Shown piece after piece: positions 1 through 11,567 of a stretch of 64,000 nucleotides of DNA. The notes beneath the pieces were generated by a model, which saw only the letters and a list, made by a program, of their open reading frames with translations, did not search any database and was not told the DNA's origin. The DNA is taken from the NCBI RefSeq assembly GCF_002775205.1, contig NC_036456.1, positions 25,703,850 to 25,767,849 on the forward strand, written 5' to 3'. Source of the stretch: Xiphophorus maculatus. Taxonomy: Eukaryota; Chordata; Actinopteri; Cyprinodontiformes; Poeciliidae. The first letter of the stretch is position 1, and every line of letters starts with the position of its first letter. A program made the translations under genes and the position numbers.

Positions 1-321
1 ACAGTTTATAGGAACTCTGTGATAGAAAGGACATGCAGACATAACCTTCGTTCTTTCCATCACCTTTCTGTTGGATTTCTTTCAAAATAAATGCCACTAG
101 TGGCAAAAAAAAAGTGAAGTTCATGCTATGTTAGGACAGGAGACGAGATGTTTCCATCACAGAAATTATGGTGCATAGAATCACATGTCTAAGGATAAAC
201 TATGTTACAGAGAGTAAACCCAATAAAAACATGCTTTATCTATGGCATTGTTCATTAAAATGGCACATTTCTGATTAATTAAAATTAAATACGACAGGTA
301 CTCTTAATGGTATTGTATTAG

Positions 322-512
322 CGATTAGGTAATTCATTCACCAAGTACTTTTACTTTTAATACTTAAGTATTTTTAAAAGCCAGTACTTTTTTACTTTTA
401 CTCAAGTAAAAATGTTAATGTGCTACTTTTACTTTACTAGAATACATTTTTGTCTGTGTATTTGTACTTTAACTTAAGTACATTTTTTGAGTACTTTCTA
501 CACCACTGGCTA
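322..512 (-). repeat. AGTACTTTTACTTTT-type dispersed repeat
   Basis: Built of (t)acttttactttt and acttaagta motifs ending gagtactttctacaccactg. This is a common teleost repeat terminus. Other copies at 6905..7037, 15238..15326 and 37030..37160. Confidence 0.55.
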
Positions 513-519
513 CTACTGG

Positions 520-881
520 CCACGCCCCCAAATCAACGTTTACACTGATGTGCAATTATACAAGCGTAAATCTCTGAAAAGCAGAAGTGGAGTCTCCTGC
601 ACAGCCAACAAGAATGTAGCAAGTGGTTTCTGGATGGTAAGTCAACAACAAAACACTGCTCTTTTCCAGCAGCCATTGTACAGCGATAAAATCAGCTGAC
701 CAACTCTTCTGGAGCTCTGCTGCGGTTGCTAGATGTCGGTCAATGTTTGTGACGTTTGAAACAGTTCATTTTCCAGGCACCAAAAAACTTAAATTTACTT
801 CTGAAAAAACCATCTGGGTAGTTTTAATTAAGCACTTTGGCTGTTACATGCTAAATATGAATTTGATATAGTAAATCCACT
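520..881 (+). repeat. Dispersed repeat shared with 40820..41265
   Basis: Shares cagcagccattgtacagc, agtcaacaacaaaacact and a terminal gtccactttaa-type end (here aatccactttaa) with 40820..41265. The 70-codon frame at 487-699 is inside it and not a gene. Confidence 0.55.
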
Positions 882-885
882 TTAA

Positions 886-1271
886 CCTCCTGAGACCCGG
901 GCTTTTGTTTGATGTGCATTTTTTATGTCTCCTTACTATTTGGGATTAGTATGACCTAATTTTAGTTGAAATTCAATTTTAGCTTTCTATGTGCTCTTGA
1001 ACTATGTCAAAACCAATGCCCTCATATGAGGACAATGGGTCTGTTTTTGCATATACATTTCTCCTTGTCATTTGGGATCATAAGGACCCAATTGGCCTAA
1101 AAATGAAATTTCAGCTTTCTACAATAAGTGGTTTTCTCAAAACCCAATGTCCTCAGACGAGGACATTGGGTCTATCTGTGTGACGATAAGACCATTCAAT
1201 CAATGTTATTATTTACATCTGTGTTTACAAAAATGTAATGTCCTCATATGAGGATGCAGGGTCTCAGGAGG
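886..1271. mobile_element. piggyBac-type MITE (386 bp, TTAA target)
   Basis: Flanked by TTAA at 882-885 and 1272-1275. Terminal inverted repeats are CCTCCTGAGACCC and GGGTCTCAGGAGG, 13 of 13. TTAA duplication is the piggyBac signature. There is no transposase. Inside are three variants of a small palindrome (ctcatatgag or ctcagacgag) followed by gggtct. It lies in the gene A intron or flank. Confidence 0.8.
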
Positions 1272-1391
1272 TTAAATCTTATTTAATCTCTACACAACAC
1301 AGAGCAGATATGACAGGGGATTTGACTGTAGGGCATAAAGGACAGAAAGACAAAGAAATAAATAAAAACATCTAGAATGTAGCAGAATTAC

Positions 1392-2142
1392 CTCAGAGCT
1401 GGGAGGATGGTTGTCTGCGGTGATGTGTTGGCTTTGCTGATGTCAGATCGGATCCTTAGTTCAACATTAGTCACAGCTTTCCAGTTTATGATATTCTGTA
1501 TGTTACTTAGCCAGTTTCCACTTGCAAATCTACAATGAAAGTAGAGATAATTTACAACAGTCTGATGCATTTTGCTGTTTTATGCCTTTAATTAGAGGAA
1601 TCCAACAGATTCCTCAAGATTTTTTCAAGATTTTTTCCAGATATCTTGTGATTAGCCGAGCCACTGATATTTTAGAGTAGGCGCGTTAGATATAATATTT
1701 CCTCAGGAATATTGGAAGATTATAATTCAGTAAAGTGTCCAGAAGGACTTACTGAAGTGTAAGTGGAGAGTTGCTTGTCAGCTGTCGAGACGTCACTGCT
1801 TCTCTCTGGCACCATTCACCAATAATTTCATCAACTTTGGTTAAACCAAGGATCTGGGTCTCAGTCCCACAGTTTCCAGTGCAAGACCAAGTGTCAGTGT
1901 ATATGCATTGGTCATAGCTCACTTTGTAGTGAAGCTCAACCTGCAGATTTAAAGTGAAAAGGCGGTAAGTACAATCAAATGATAAAAGAGTAGATTTGAG
2001 AATCCCCAAAGATTTAACTTACAGAAGTAGATCCGTTTAGGTAAGCCTCCTTTGGGTCGTAGGTCATCATGACGCCATAGAAATGTGCAGCGTATGAATG
2101 GCTGACCAGCAGCAGCAGCAGCAGAACCACAGAGAGGAACAT
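1392..2142 (-). CDS. Gene A: 5' part of tandem secreted-protein gene (exons 1-3)
   Basis: Partial gene running off the left edge. Exon 1 is 2023..2142 (ATG at 2140-2142). It encodes a leucine-rich signal peptide starting MFLSVVLLLLLL, followed by HFYGVMMTYDP. Exon 2 is 1753..1940 (188 nt, start phase 0) and exon 3 is 1392..1529 (138 nt). All three donors are GT (gtaagt, gtaagt, gtaatt) and both acceptors are AG. Exon lengths, phases and motifs (CTGNCGTE and GEWCQRE in exon 2; W-K-A-V-T-x-V-E-L-R and SPQTT in exon 3) match genes B, C and D. The next exon, with the DPDGD motif, is not found in 1..1391 and is presumably outside the window. Function is not recognised; a secreted or cell-surface role is inferred from the signal peptide. 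It lies about 2.8 kb downstream of gene B in the same orientation. Confidence 0.8.
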
Positions 2143-4917
2143 GATGACTGTGAAAGTGTCTCCACACAAAGTCTGAGTTTGTTAGAAACCAGGAGGATTG
2201 ATGGTTTGGCAGCATGTGATCCGCGCCCTCTCACTGTTTACTGTCCCGGAAATGAAAATGTTTGTCTGTGGCTTTACACAGAAACCTGGCATGAGGAACA
2301 TTTATTTGACTGAAAGATGATGATCAGAGATAAAGTGAGTGAAGTGAAAACAAGGATGTGCACTAAGTATTATTTATGAATGTATGTATATCTGTGAGCA
2401 GCCATCTTCTTTATCAATGCCCGGTTGTGGCTTAACTTTCTTGTAGACGTTGTCAGTGTGTGACAAAGATTTATAGTCACCAGTATTTCCTGTGGTTGTG
2501 TCTCCACCAGTCATAATTACACATCTTCTCATCTCATTACCTTCACTTAACATCAACCACTTTGTCTCTTCTGCTCAAACAATAAAGAACTCAGCATCTC
2601 AGTGCATAATAACGTCTTTTGTTTGAAAGATTACCGTGTCTGTAGCTATCAGGTGTAACTGTATGCAGGAACAAAGCTGCAGTCTTTGCAAATAGTTGGC
2701 AGAAACAGGAGAAAACCACTGAGTAACTGGAATGATTCACACGAGGAACAAGGAAGAAATTCCCTGTCAAGACTCCAGCAACTCTTGAAATTCACGAAAA
2801 CAACTTTAATAGCAGAACAAAGCATTTCAGTCCCACTGTCACAAAGACACTTCAAAACCCAAAGAAAAGGAGAAATCTACCAAAATATCTTGATTATCAT
2901 TTTGTAAATGGTTTTTAAATGTGACTTAGAGAGTTTAAATCACAATTTTAGAGAAAACATGTTGGTGGAACTGATTCAAATGTTTATTTCGTTTGCAGAT
3001 TGTTTATGCTAAAAATAAAACCCAACATATAAAATATTCATCTCGTGTGCTTAGCTTTTAATATGAAACATAAAGCTGTTTTTGCTCATTCATAATCATG
3101 GAAAAGTGTTTTACAGGACAACAAAAATAAAATAAAGTAAAAGGATAAAGAAAAACATGTTAAAAAGCATAAAGAGAAACCAATTAATCAATTAATCAGA
3201 TTATTTTCATTCAAAAATTGGCGAAAACAAAAATAAAACAGAAAATTAAAAGTCTTGTCCGATTGGATTAGTAAAAATTAAATATTGTATCTCATTAAAT
3301 GACAAAACATAACTTCCTCACAAGCAAACAATCCACTTAACATTTAATCTGACTAATTTTATTATTCATATACTTACCTTCTAATTGTTTTTCACTAATC
3401 TGTTGTGAGCTTATCAGTTTGTGAAACAACAGATAAGATCAAATTTTAGAGTCGATGCCCTGAAGAAAAAAAAAGAAAAAACTGCTCCAACCAGATTCAG
3501 TTCTGGATGCTACTTCCTGTTTAAAGATCAAATCTCTGAAACGGGCTTTGATCAGAATATGTGGACTGGGCAGAACCGCTGAAGGTGTTTTCCACTGTTT
3601 GATTGACAACTGAGCAGGAAACGTCACCGCCATCGTCAGCCACGCTTTTAATATTTTATTGTTTTCTGGCATCACCCACATTGAAATTTTTGATTTCTTA
3701 GACTGACAATGAAGTATTAATGTAGTTTTTAGACGCAGGGCGAATGTTTCATTTTTTTAAAGTATTTAGTCAATTGCAGAAAGTCAATATTTACTCAACT
3801 ACACTGTAAAACACTGGAAGGTGGTTTAACTTAGGAATTTAAATCCACCTGCTGCTTTGAAAATGCAACTTAAGTCAACAAGAAAATAGTTTGGGTTTTA
3901 ACTCAGAGATTAAAGTTCATAAAGTTGATTTAATAACAAGAGACAAGTTGCCTAAACATTGTTTTTAAGGTTAATTAATTTTGAATTGTGTTTTTACTTA
4001 ATGCTGAAATTTAAACCAATTATTTTTACAACATGCAGGACAAAACCTGCACTCAGCTGGTTAAAGAGCCACATTTTTCTACTATTTTACTCACAATATC
4101 AAGTTATAATAACTACTCAGAATAATTTTAATTCTTGCTTCAAATTGCCTGAATAAAATTTCTGATATAATTAATTTTCTTAAACATCAAAATGAATTCA
4201 GCTCAGAAACATTTATCGTGAACAGGACATTAAAATAAACATTTGTCTTAATAAAACACCAGAGTCAGATCAATGTAGCGCACTTCCACCTCAGGATACA
4301 AAAACAAGCCGCTAAGCATTCTGGGAAATAGTTCTCACTCCTGTTTTTTCTTCTTTCAGTTTTTTTAAGTGCTAACCTAAAAACTCCACTTTATTCAACT
4401 TTTGGAGGTTTGACAAAATTAATAAAAAGTTAACAAAACTTATATTATTGTAAGTTTATCTTTCACAAACTCACATTTAGGTTGAAAATCTAAAACAATT
4501 TTATTTGACTTTAAGATAGTAGATAGTAGACACAACTAAATGCGGCTCAAATGTTTTACAGTGCATTTAAGATATTAAGCTGAATAAAAATCCCAGAGAT
4601 ACAAATGCTACACATGAACACAGAGGAGTAATCCCTCTGTAAATATCCGCTTTAATAAAAACGTGATGCCAAATATTGACCTTATTTACATTGGTTTACC
4701 TTATATTGATAACCTATAATAATAATTTGTGAAAGTTTCCCTATTTTATAAAAAAAAACTATTGACACAAACTAAATTTACTGAAAACAACCATAACTCC
4801 CTGAAGTATTTAGAATATACAAGAATTAAAAACAGATTAAATCATATTTAAACAGATTAAATCATATTTAATCTGCTTTTAATCAGATTAAATCAGATTC
4901 ATTCTAATATTTGGCCA
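2143..4917. other. Intergenic A-B: no gene seen
   Basis: AT-rich. It holds the gene A upstream region, the CACTGTAAAAC-bounded element and the gene B 3' flank. Open frames here are short and lack splice context or domains. Confidence 0.6.
3803..4563. mobile_element. MITE-like element with CACTGTAAAAC termini
   Basis: cactgtaaaac at 3803-3813 and its exact reverse complement gttttacagtg at 4553-4563 bound a 761-bp AT-rich non-coding stretch. It lies between genes A and B. Confidence 0.5.
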
Positions 4918-4928
4918 CTAGGGGGCAG
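4915..4928 (+). promoter_or_regulatory. CTCF-like motif at gene B stop codon
   Basis: CCACTAGGGGGCAG matches the vertebrate CTCF core. The CTA of the motif is the gene B stop codon read on the other strand. The homologous position in gene C also carries a match. Confidence 0.5.
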
Positions 4929-7900
4929 CTGTTTTATTAGCTGGACCGAATCTGCGCAGGCGAACCTTTATGTCTGCAGGCAGCCCTCCTGCAACCAGTT
5001 TACCTTTAATCTGCAGAAGAAAACATGAAATCTGTGTTAGATACAGTCATTTAAAATCTTCTCATTAAAAGTGGAAAAAAGTCAAGTGTTTAATTTAACT
5101 ATCACAACACAATATTTTAATAAAATAAAGATTTATAGAGAAGAGGAACTTTATATTATTGTAGATATGAAACATAAAATCTAGCAATCTAGTTTTCTAG
5201 TTTTTAAAATCTCATTTAAAAACTCTACAACCTATATATTAAATGTTGATAGTTTTTCTATTATCTTTGGATTTTTTGTGTTTTTCTCAGCAACAAGATC
5301 TGGATCAGTCATTCTTTACAAACTTTTGCTTTATTTGGTGAAGTTTACTAAAATAAATTGTGTAAAAGCCACTGAATGTTTGTGGTTCTGTTTAGTATGA
5401 AATTTTAGTTCTTCCATATTTAAGAGACTTTATTTTGTGTCTTTTTTGAAAAGCAGTGACATTTTTTTTAACTGCATCAACCTCCAAACTGGAGCTGGAG
5501 AAACAAGTTAGAGTTGCAATCGAGGGCCAAAAACTTGGACACCTCTGCTTTATTTATTTATTTATTGCAAACAGATAAATAGTAAAAACAGGGGAAAAAA
5601 TCATAATAAAACAGATTATTATGCGCATTGACATGCAATTTTACATCATTTGTTCGAAAAGAAGCAGACAGAAGATTTCATGACTTCCTGCTGTCATGGA
5701 AGAAATTACTTTAGCAAGAGTCTGGATGAGAGGAAATAAGGAATTTATTAAAACCTTGCAAGGTGAGAACAGCAATACAGAGTCGTAGGAATCTGTCAAG
5801 TCTGCTCTGACCAACAGTGGATCTGGTTTCCTTTTATAGGTGGTCAGAGAAGAGAGACTTGATTGGACTATAGGTGTGAATCCCTGATTGTGATGTACCA
5901 GAGATTCTGTGGAGACCAACACAGATAGTCTGGCCATTTGTCTATTGTTAAGGAAAGGAGGTTGATCTTTCATGCTAACGGGTTCAGATAAGTCCTGATT
6001 TGGGGAAGTAACACTTAGATCGTCTCCAGAGTCAAGCAGCTCCTGCTGTTATATGACACTGTGGAGGTCTATGTGAAAGCAGCTTGACCAAAATCATGAT
6101 AAGATCATGCAGACACATGATCTCACAAAAGGGGTGAATTTATAAAATGCAAATTATAAAATGTTCCATTGCACTGCCCGTCTTTTATTCATTACAAACA
6201 TTTAAGTTTCCCCTCACCAGATAAACTCTTAAATTATTCCCTCATTTAAACCTCACATTCTCATCCTACAATGTACAATTATTAATGCATTTTTTAATAA
6301 CAAAAATAGGCCCATCCTATACACCACATTTTCTTTTTGAACAATTTTTAAGCTGGTTTATATTTGTATGAATTGCGTGGAAGTTGATTGTTTCTTACTT
6401 TAAAGATTAATTTAAGTTATGAAATGACATTCGGGATAAATTAGTTTGAATTAAACTCAATTTGTGATGATTTGGGTTAAAAACCAGGACATCACTTACC
6501 GCTTTCTCGATTTCGTCTTGTTTGTCTTTCAGTGACACCGTAGTGGAGATCTTCAGCTTCACAACCGTAAGACGAGCTGAAAGAACTAGAGATAAACATG
6601 GTGTAAAGAACTACTTCCTGTTACCTTCACTCCTGTTTCCGTCTTACTACTTACATTTAGTAAGTAGTAAGACTTACATGTTGTGGGAGGAGGACTTGTA
6701 GTTGTCAAAGGGACAGTCATTGCAACAACAGTTGAAGCTGATAGAAATATCATAAGTTTATGAAATAAAGTTTTAAAAAAGTAAGAATAAATCAATTAAC
6801 TCCCTCACCTTTTCCAACCGTCACAATAACACACCGAAGCTCAGACTGGTAGATCGAACTGGAGACACAGTGGAGATAATTCAGTGCAAGAAGACATTTA
6901 ATGTGTTAAATACAGAGTTGGGTAGCAACTAGTTACATTTACTTGAGAAACTTTTTTGGGGAAAAAATGTACTTTTAGGATAATTTTTAGTAAATACTTT
7001 TACTTTAGTAACTTAATTATCAAGTATTTCTACTCTCATTTGAGGATGTTAACGGTGGAGCATCGTGTAATGCGACCTGTATCCGATCTTTCCATGATGT
7101 CTCAACAGCACAGATCGATTCTTGCGTATCCGGTACGTATCCGATTCTAACGCGACCGAACGTCACTGATACTCGACAAACGTCACTATTCTGCGTCCTG
7201 ATACGAGCAAGCGGAAAGAAAAACAACAACTATGACGGACTTTAAAGAGGATTAAGTTGTTAATATGCTGCTCCGGTCAGACAACAACTTCAAATATGTA
7301 AGTTATGCTCCACCGTTAGCATCCATGTTTACATCTGCAAACACTGAGCACTTCTTCTTCTTTATGACGGTTGGCAGAACGCTGAGAACGCAGACGCTAT
7401 TGCGCCCTCTACTGCGCATGCGGGACACTTTCAGGTCGTTTGCCGTTCACACTGGAGATCACATTCAGGTCGCATTGGAAGTGTGAACGGTCATGACCTC
7501 TGACATTTACATATTTTATACTCTGACAGTGTTGGACATTTTTCATAAACTGTCATATTTATTATCATCACTATGAATGTGCAAATACTGACCTTGCTTG
7601 GACGATGAAACAGATGGGGTGGCTCTGTCCATCTTCACGTAAAGATGGCGTCCACTTCAGGGTGAAGTTCCCCGGTCCTGACGAACTCTTGACCACGTTG
7701 TACGGCCCGCTGAACAGGACCCCACTGATGCTTTATCGATTATAAATACAGGTTTACTATGTGATGTTTACACTGCAAAAACACAAAATCTTACCGACTG
7801 TTTTTAGTCTGGGCTTTTATCTTATTACACTTGAAATAAGCAATAAGTATAGGAGCTTGATTTAAGTAAATAATTCCTTAATACTGATGAAAAAGTGCAG

Positions 7901-10900
7901 GTTCTATTGGCAGATAAATTTACTTATAACAACCTTGCTTGGACAATAAAACAGATGGTGGCACAGTTGCCTTGCAGTAAGAAGGTCCTGGGTTCGATTC
8001 CCAGCTCGGGGTCTTTCTGCAGAGAGTTTGCATGTTCTCCCTGTGCATGGTGGGTTCTCTCCGGGTTCTCCGGCTTCCTCCCACAGTCCAAAAGCATGAC
8101 TGTCAGATTAATTGGTCTCTCTAAATTCTCCCTAGGTGTGAGTGTGTGTGTGGTTGGGGGGGGGGGGGGGCTGTGCATGGTTGTTTGTCCTGTATGTCTC
8201 TGCGTTGCCCTGGGACAGACTGGTGACCTGTCCTACCCCACCTCTCGCCCGAAACGTTCACTGGAAATAGGCACCAGCCGACCCAACTAGAGACAAGGGT
8301 GTTAGAAAATGGATGGATAAATGGATGAAGACATTGGACACCCCTGGCATAGCGTGTCATGAATGCTCAGGCTATTCATCAACGGATTTTCTGTAACTGA
8401 GAGTAGTTAGCACATTTAGCAACGAGTACATAAGGATGATTGACAGCGCTATCCTCTTGGCACTGATTGGTTGTTTTTGGTCGTTAGTGGTGCATTTCTT
8501 CAGACAGCAACAGCAGCTCAAGGAGGAGGTTGAGGAGATTGATGTTTTCACAGATTATTTGTCTCCTAACAAATATGGTAATATAAAACATTTCGTATAA
8601 AATAAAAGTAACAAACTGCAGCTTTAAGCCAAATGTTACCAAACACAACCTGATTTAAATAAAGCACCTGCTCTATTTATCATACTGGATTCATTGTTTG
8701 TGTGTTTTGCGTTTCCTTACTTAGACTGAGCTGCTTCTGCCCTGATTTTGATCTCCAGAGTCTGACTGACGGGGCTGTAGAACCGAGCTCCATGTTCTGG
8801 AGTTGGAAACACAAATCTGGGCAGATAAACGCCGTCTGTGCAGGACAGAGCAGCAGAACCCACTGGAACACAGCAAGAGAGAAACAACCTCAGTCTGAAC
8901 TGAAAATATTAATGCAGAACTGTTTGTGTGTAAATTATGTCTACGGCACAAATTATCCTGCAGAAACGTGTTTAGAAGATGAAACTTCCTGTGATAATGT
9001 ATTACATCACAGTACATCAGCATATTAGCACAATTATTTATTTCAGTAATCCCATTCAACAAGTGAAACTCCTGTTTCTACTCAATTCATTACACAATGT
9101 TAGATATTTAAAATGTTTATGTCTTTTACTGTGATGAGTAAAGTTGAAATAATATAAATTAGGATCAATGAAAAAGGAAATTTAATGCAGGTCGGACGTA
9201 CGGATGGTTAATTTTATCTCCTTTTAAACTTTAATTTGTCAGATTCCCAGCTGCGCTGCTGAACACAATCAACACAACTAAACACCTGAAATTATTTGCT
9301 CCTTGTTGTTGTTACTATGGTAACCAGGTGATCAGTTGACTGTACCTTGAAAAGCAAACTGGACAGGAATCTTGCTGATTGGATTGTTGGTAGTTTTCAC
9401 CTCCTGTGACCCGTTAGTCTGAGTCAGAGTGATGGATTGTCGGGGGAAATCCTCCATCACCATCTGGACGGCGTACCAGCCTTCATCACTGCTGGAAGTT
9501 GCCCTGAATGACAGGATGCAGGTCTGCAAAATCAGAAAAATTTAAATAATCCTAAGGGAAGCTGCCAGATTAGTACACTGCATTTTGTATTTAAATAAAT
9601 CTTACGGCAGGTTGACAAAAACGCCTCAAGTTTGACACTTTGAATACAGACGATGCTGCATTCTCACCAAGCGCGTTTCGCGTCTCTGGTTTACATTCAA
9701 AGTCCATGTGGAGGCGCGTCAGATGCATCAGCATCGCTCTAGCCGTTGTTTTCCTTTGCCTGCTATTTGTAGGATGCCTTGGATGCACTTGACGTGTCAA
9801 ACGCTCAAAATCTTGCCACGCTAGACATGTGAAACGCGTCGTGACGGGCCCTCGACGCTCCTCCACATAAGCTTTGCATGTATAGCAAACGCGCCTGACG
9901 CTCAAAATGCGTTTGGTGTGAATGCACCATTAGTATTCTAAGCATTTTAGCAGTGAATATCACCACAAACTTATTCTAGGGACAAAGTAATTCCCACCAA
10001 AAGTGAAATAGCTGAAGACAAAGACGTAGCTATTTTACATTTTTGAAGAGGCTTGCCATGTAAGTGAAAAATCTGCCAAAGTCGCTTAAACTGGCTCTGC
10101 TAAATATAGAATTCTTACCAGCAAAAGGACTTTTACTATTATGCTCATATTATTGTAATTTTTTTGTTAAATATTGATCATATATATCATATTATATATG
10201 ATATATATCATGTAGCATTTTGAACTGAATGTGTTGTAGAAATAAATCTCCTTGTTACTTACAGGTGAGAGGCTGAGAACAACTGGAGGCGTGCAGGGCG
10301 AGTCGCACTCTGATGAGGAAAGTTTGGCATATCTGCATTTAACCTTGTCTCCATCGGGGTCAAAGGCCAACAGGCTAATATTTCTCTGACAGTTTGAAGG
10401 AACGCTGAGGGAGAAAAGATACATTCATTACTGTGGAACACGGCTGTATTCACTTCTTGTTGTCCCATTATTAATGTTTTGCTCTTTTTCCCTGATTAAT
10501 CTTATAATTTATACATTTTTAAAATTCCTTATTGGTGCCTATAAATTGAGGCATTTTTCCTCCTTTGATGATATATATATATTAATTGCTAGAATACAAA
10601 AATATTTAATAATAGTAATAGTAATTAATTTGATTCAATTTGATCCAAATGGGAAGTCTGGATTGTAGCACTGTTGTCCAGCTGTAATAATTAATAATAT
10701 GAGTTACAGCAACATTTAATTTCCCTCTGGGATCAATAAAATACTTTAAATTTCAATATGAAGGTTTCAGATTCCAGCCTAATTAAAAATAACATCTAAT
10801 TAAAATCTCTTTACTGAAACTTCTGCTCACAATTGTTTCACAGTCAAGTCTTGCAAGATCACTTAAAACTTAAAATTAAAAGCAGTTTATTTTTTCCAAA

Positions 10901-11536
10901 AAGCTATTCAAATGAAAACATCTGATTTTACTCCTTGTAACTCACAAAATATTCGTCCAATGTCCAGCCTGCTGCCGACAGATAACTCATCTAAATATGG
11001 ATTTCACTAATTATATCCAAGTTTATAATTTTCTTTTCATGAATTTCATAACTTGTGATCCAGATGGCAGCAGAATCACCTCAGAGCTGGAAAGATGGTG
11101 GTTTGTGGTGATGAGTTGGGTTTGTTGGTGTCGGACCGGGTCCTCAGTTCAACACCAGTCACTGCTCTCCAGGTTACAATGGCATGACAATTATCTAACC
11201 AATTTCCACCAGTAAACCTGGATTGGACAATCAGAAAAGGTTTTCAGACGGAGTCAAAAACGTCTCTTATAATTTCAGATCTGTCTCAATAAATAACCGA
11301 ACTTTCCAGTCAATGATGAAACACGCGATAAAGAAAGTTTGTAATGTTATAATTTACTAACTACTTTTTTTTTTTCATTTTAAAATATAGACATTTATTT
11401 TACAGCAGAGTACAAGATACATGATGTGGTACATTAGTGGAGAAACACAAAATAAACAAACAAACAAAAAACAAGGAGAATATTGTGTATTAATGAATGA
11501 AGATTAATAACTGTGTGTGTGTGTATGTGTGCGTGG

Positions 11537-11567
<31 letters not shown>

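Noticed and set aside
5641-5973. 110-codon minus-strand frame in gene B last intron
   Set aside because: No domain, no splice continuity with gene B exons, and no homologue in the other paralogues' introns.
7995-8012. tRNA-like B box as a possible tRNA gene
   Set aside because: There is a B box but no full cloverleaf or A box at proper spacing. The surrounding sequence is a SINE-like repeat.
7895-8290. 131-codon plus-strand frame
   Set aside because: Lies entirely in the SINE-like repeat and runs through a poly-G stretch.
8702-9062. Frames on both strands over gene B exon 6
   Set aside because: Out-of-frame readings of the true exon 8721..8862; the real frame is the one continuing SCTDGVYLPRFV.
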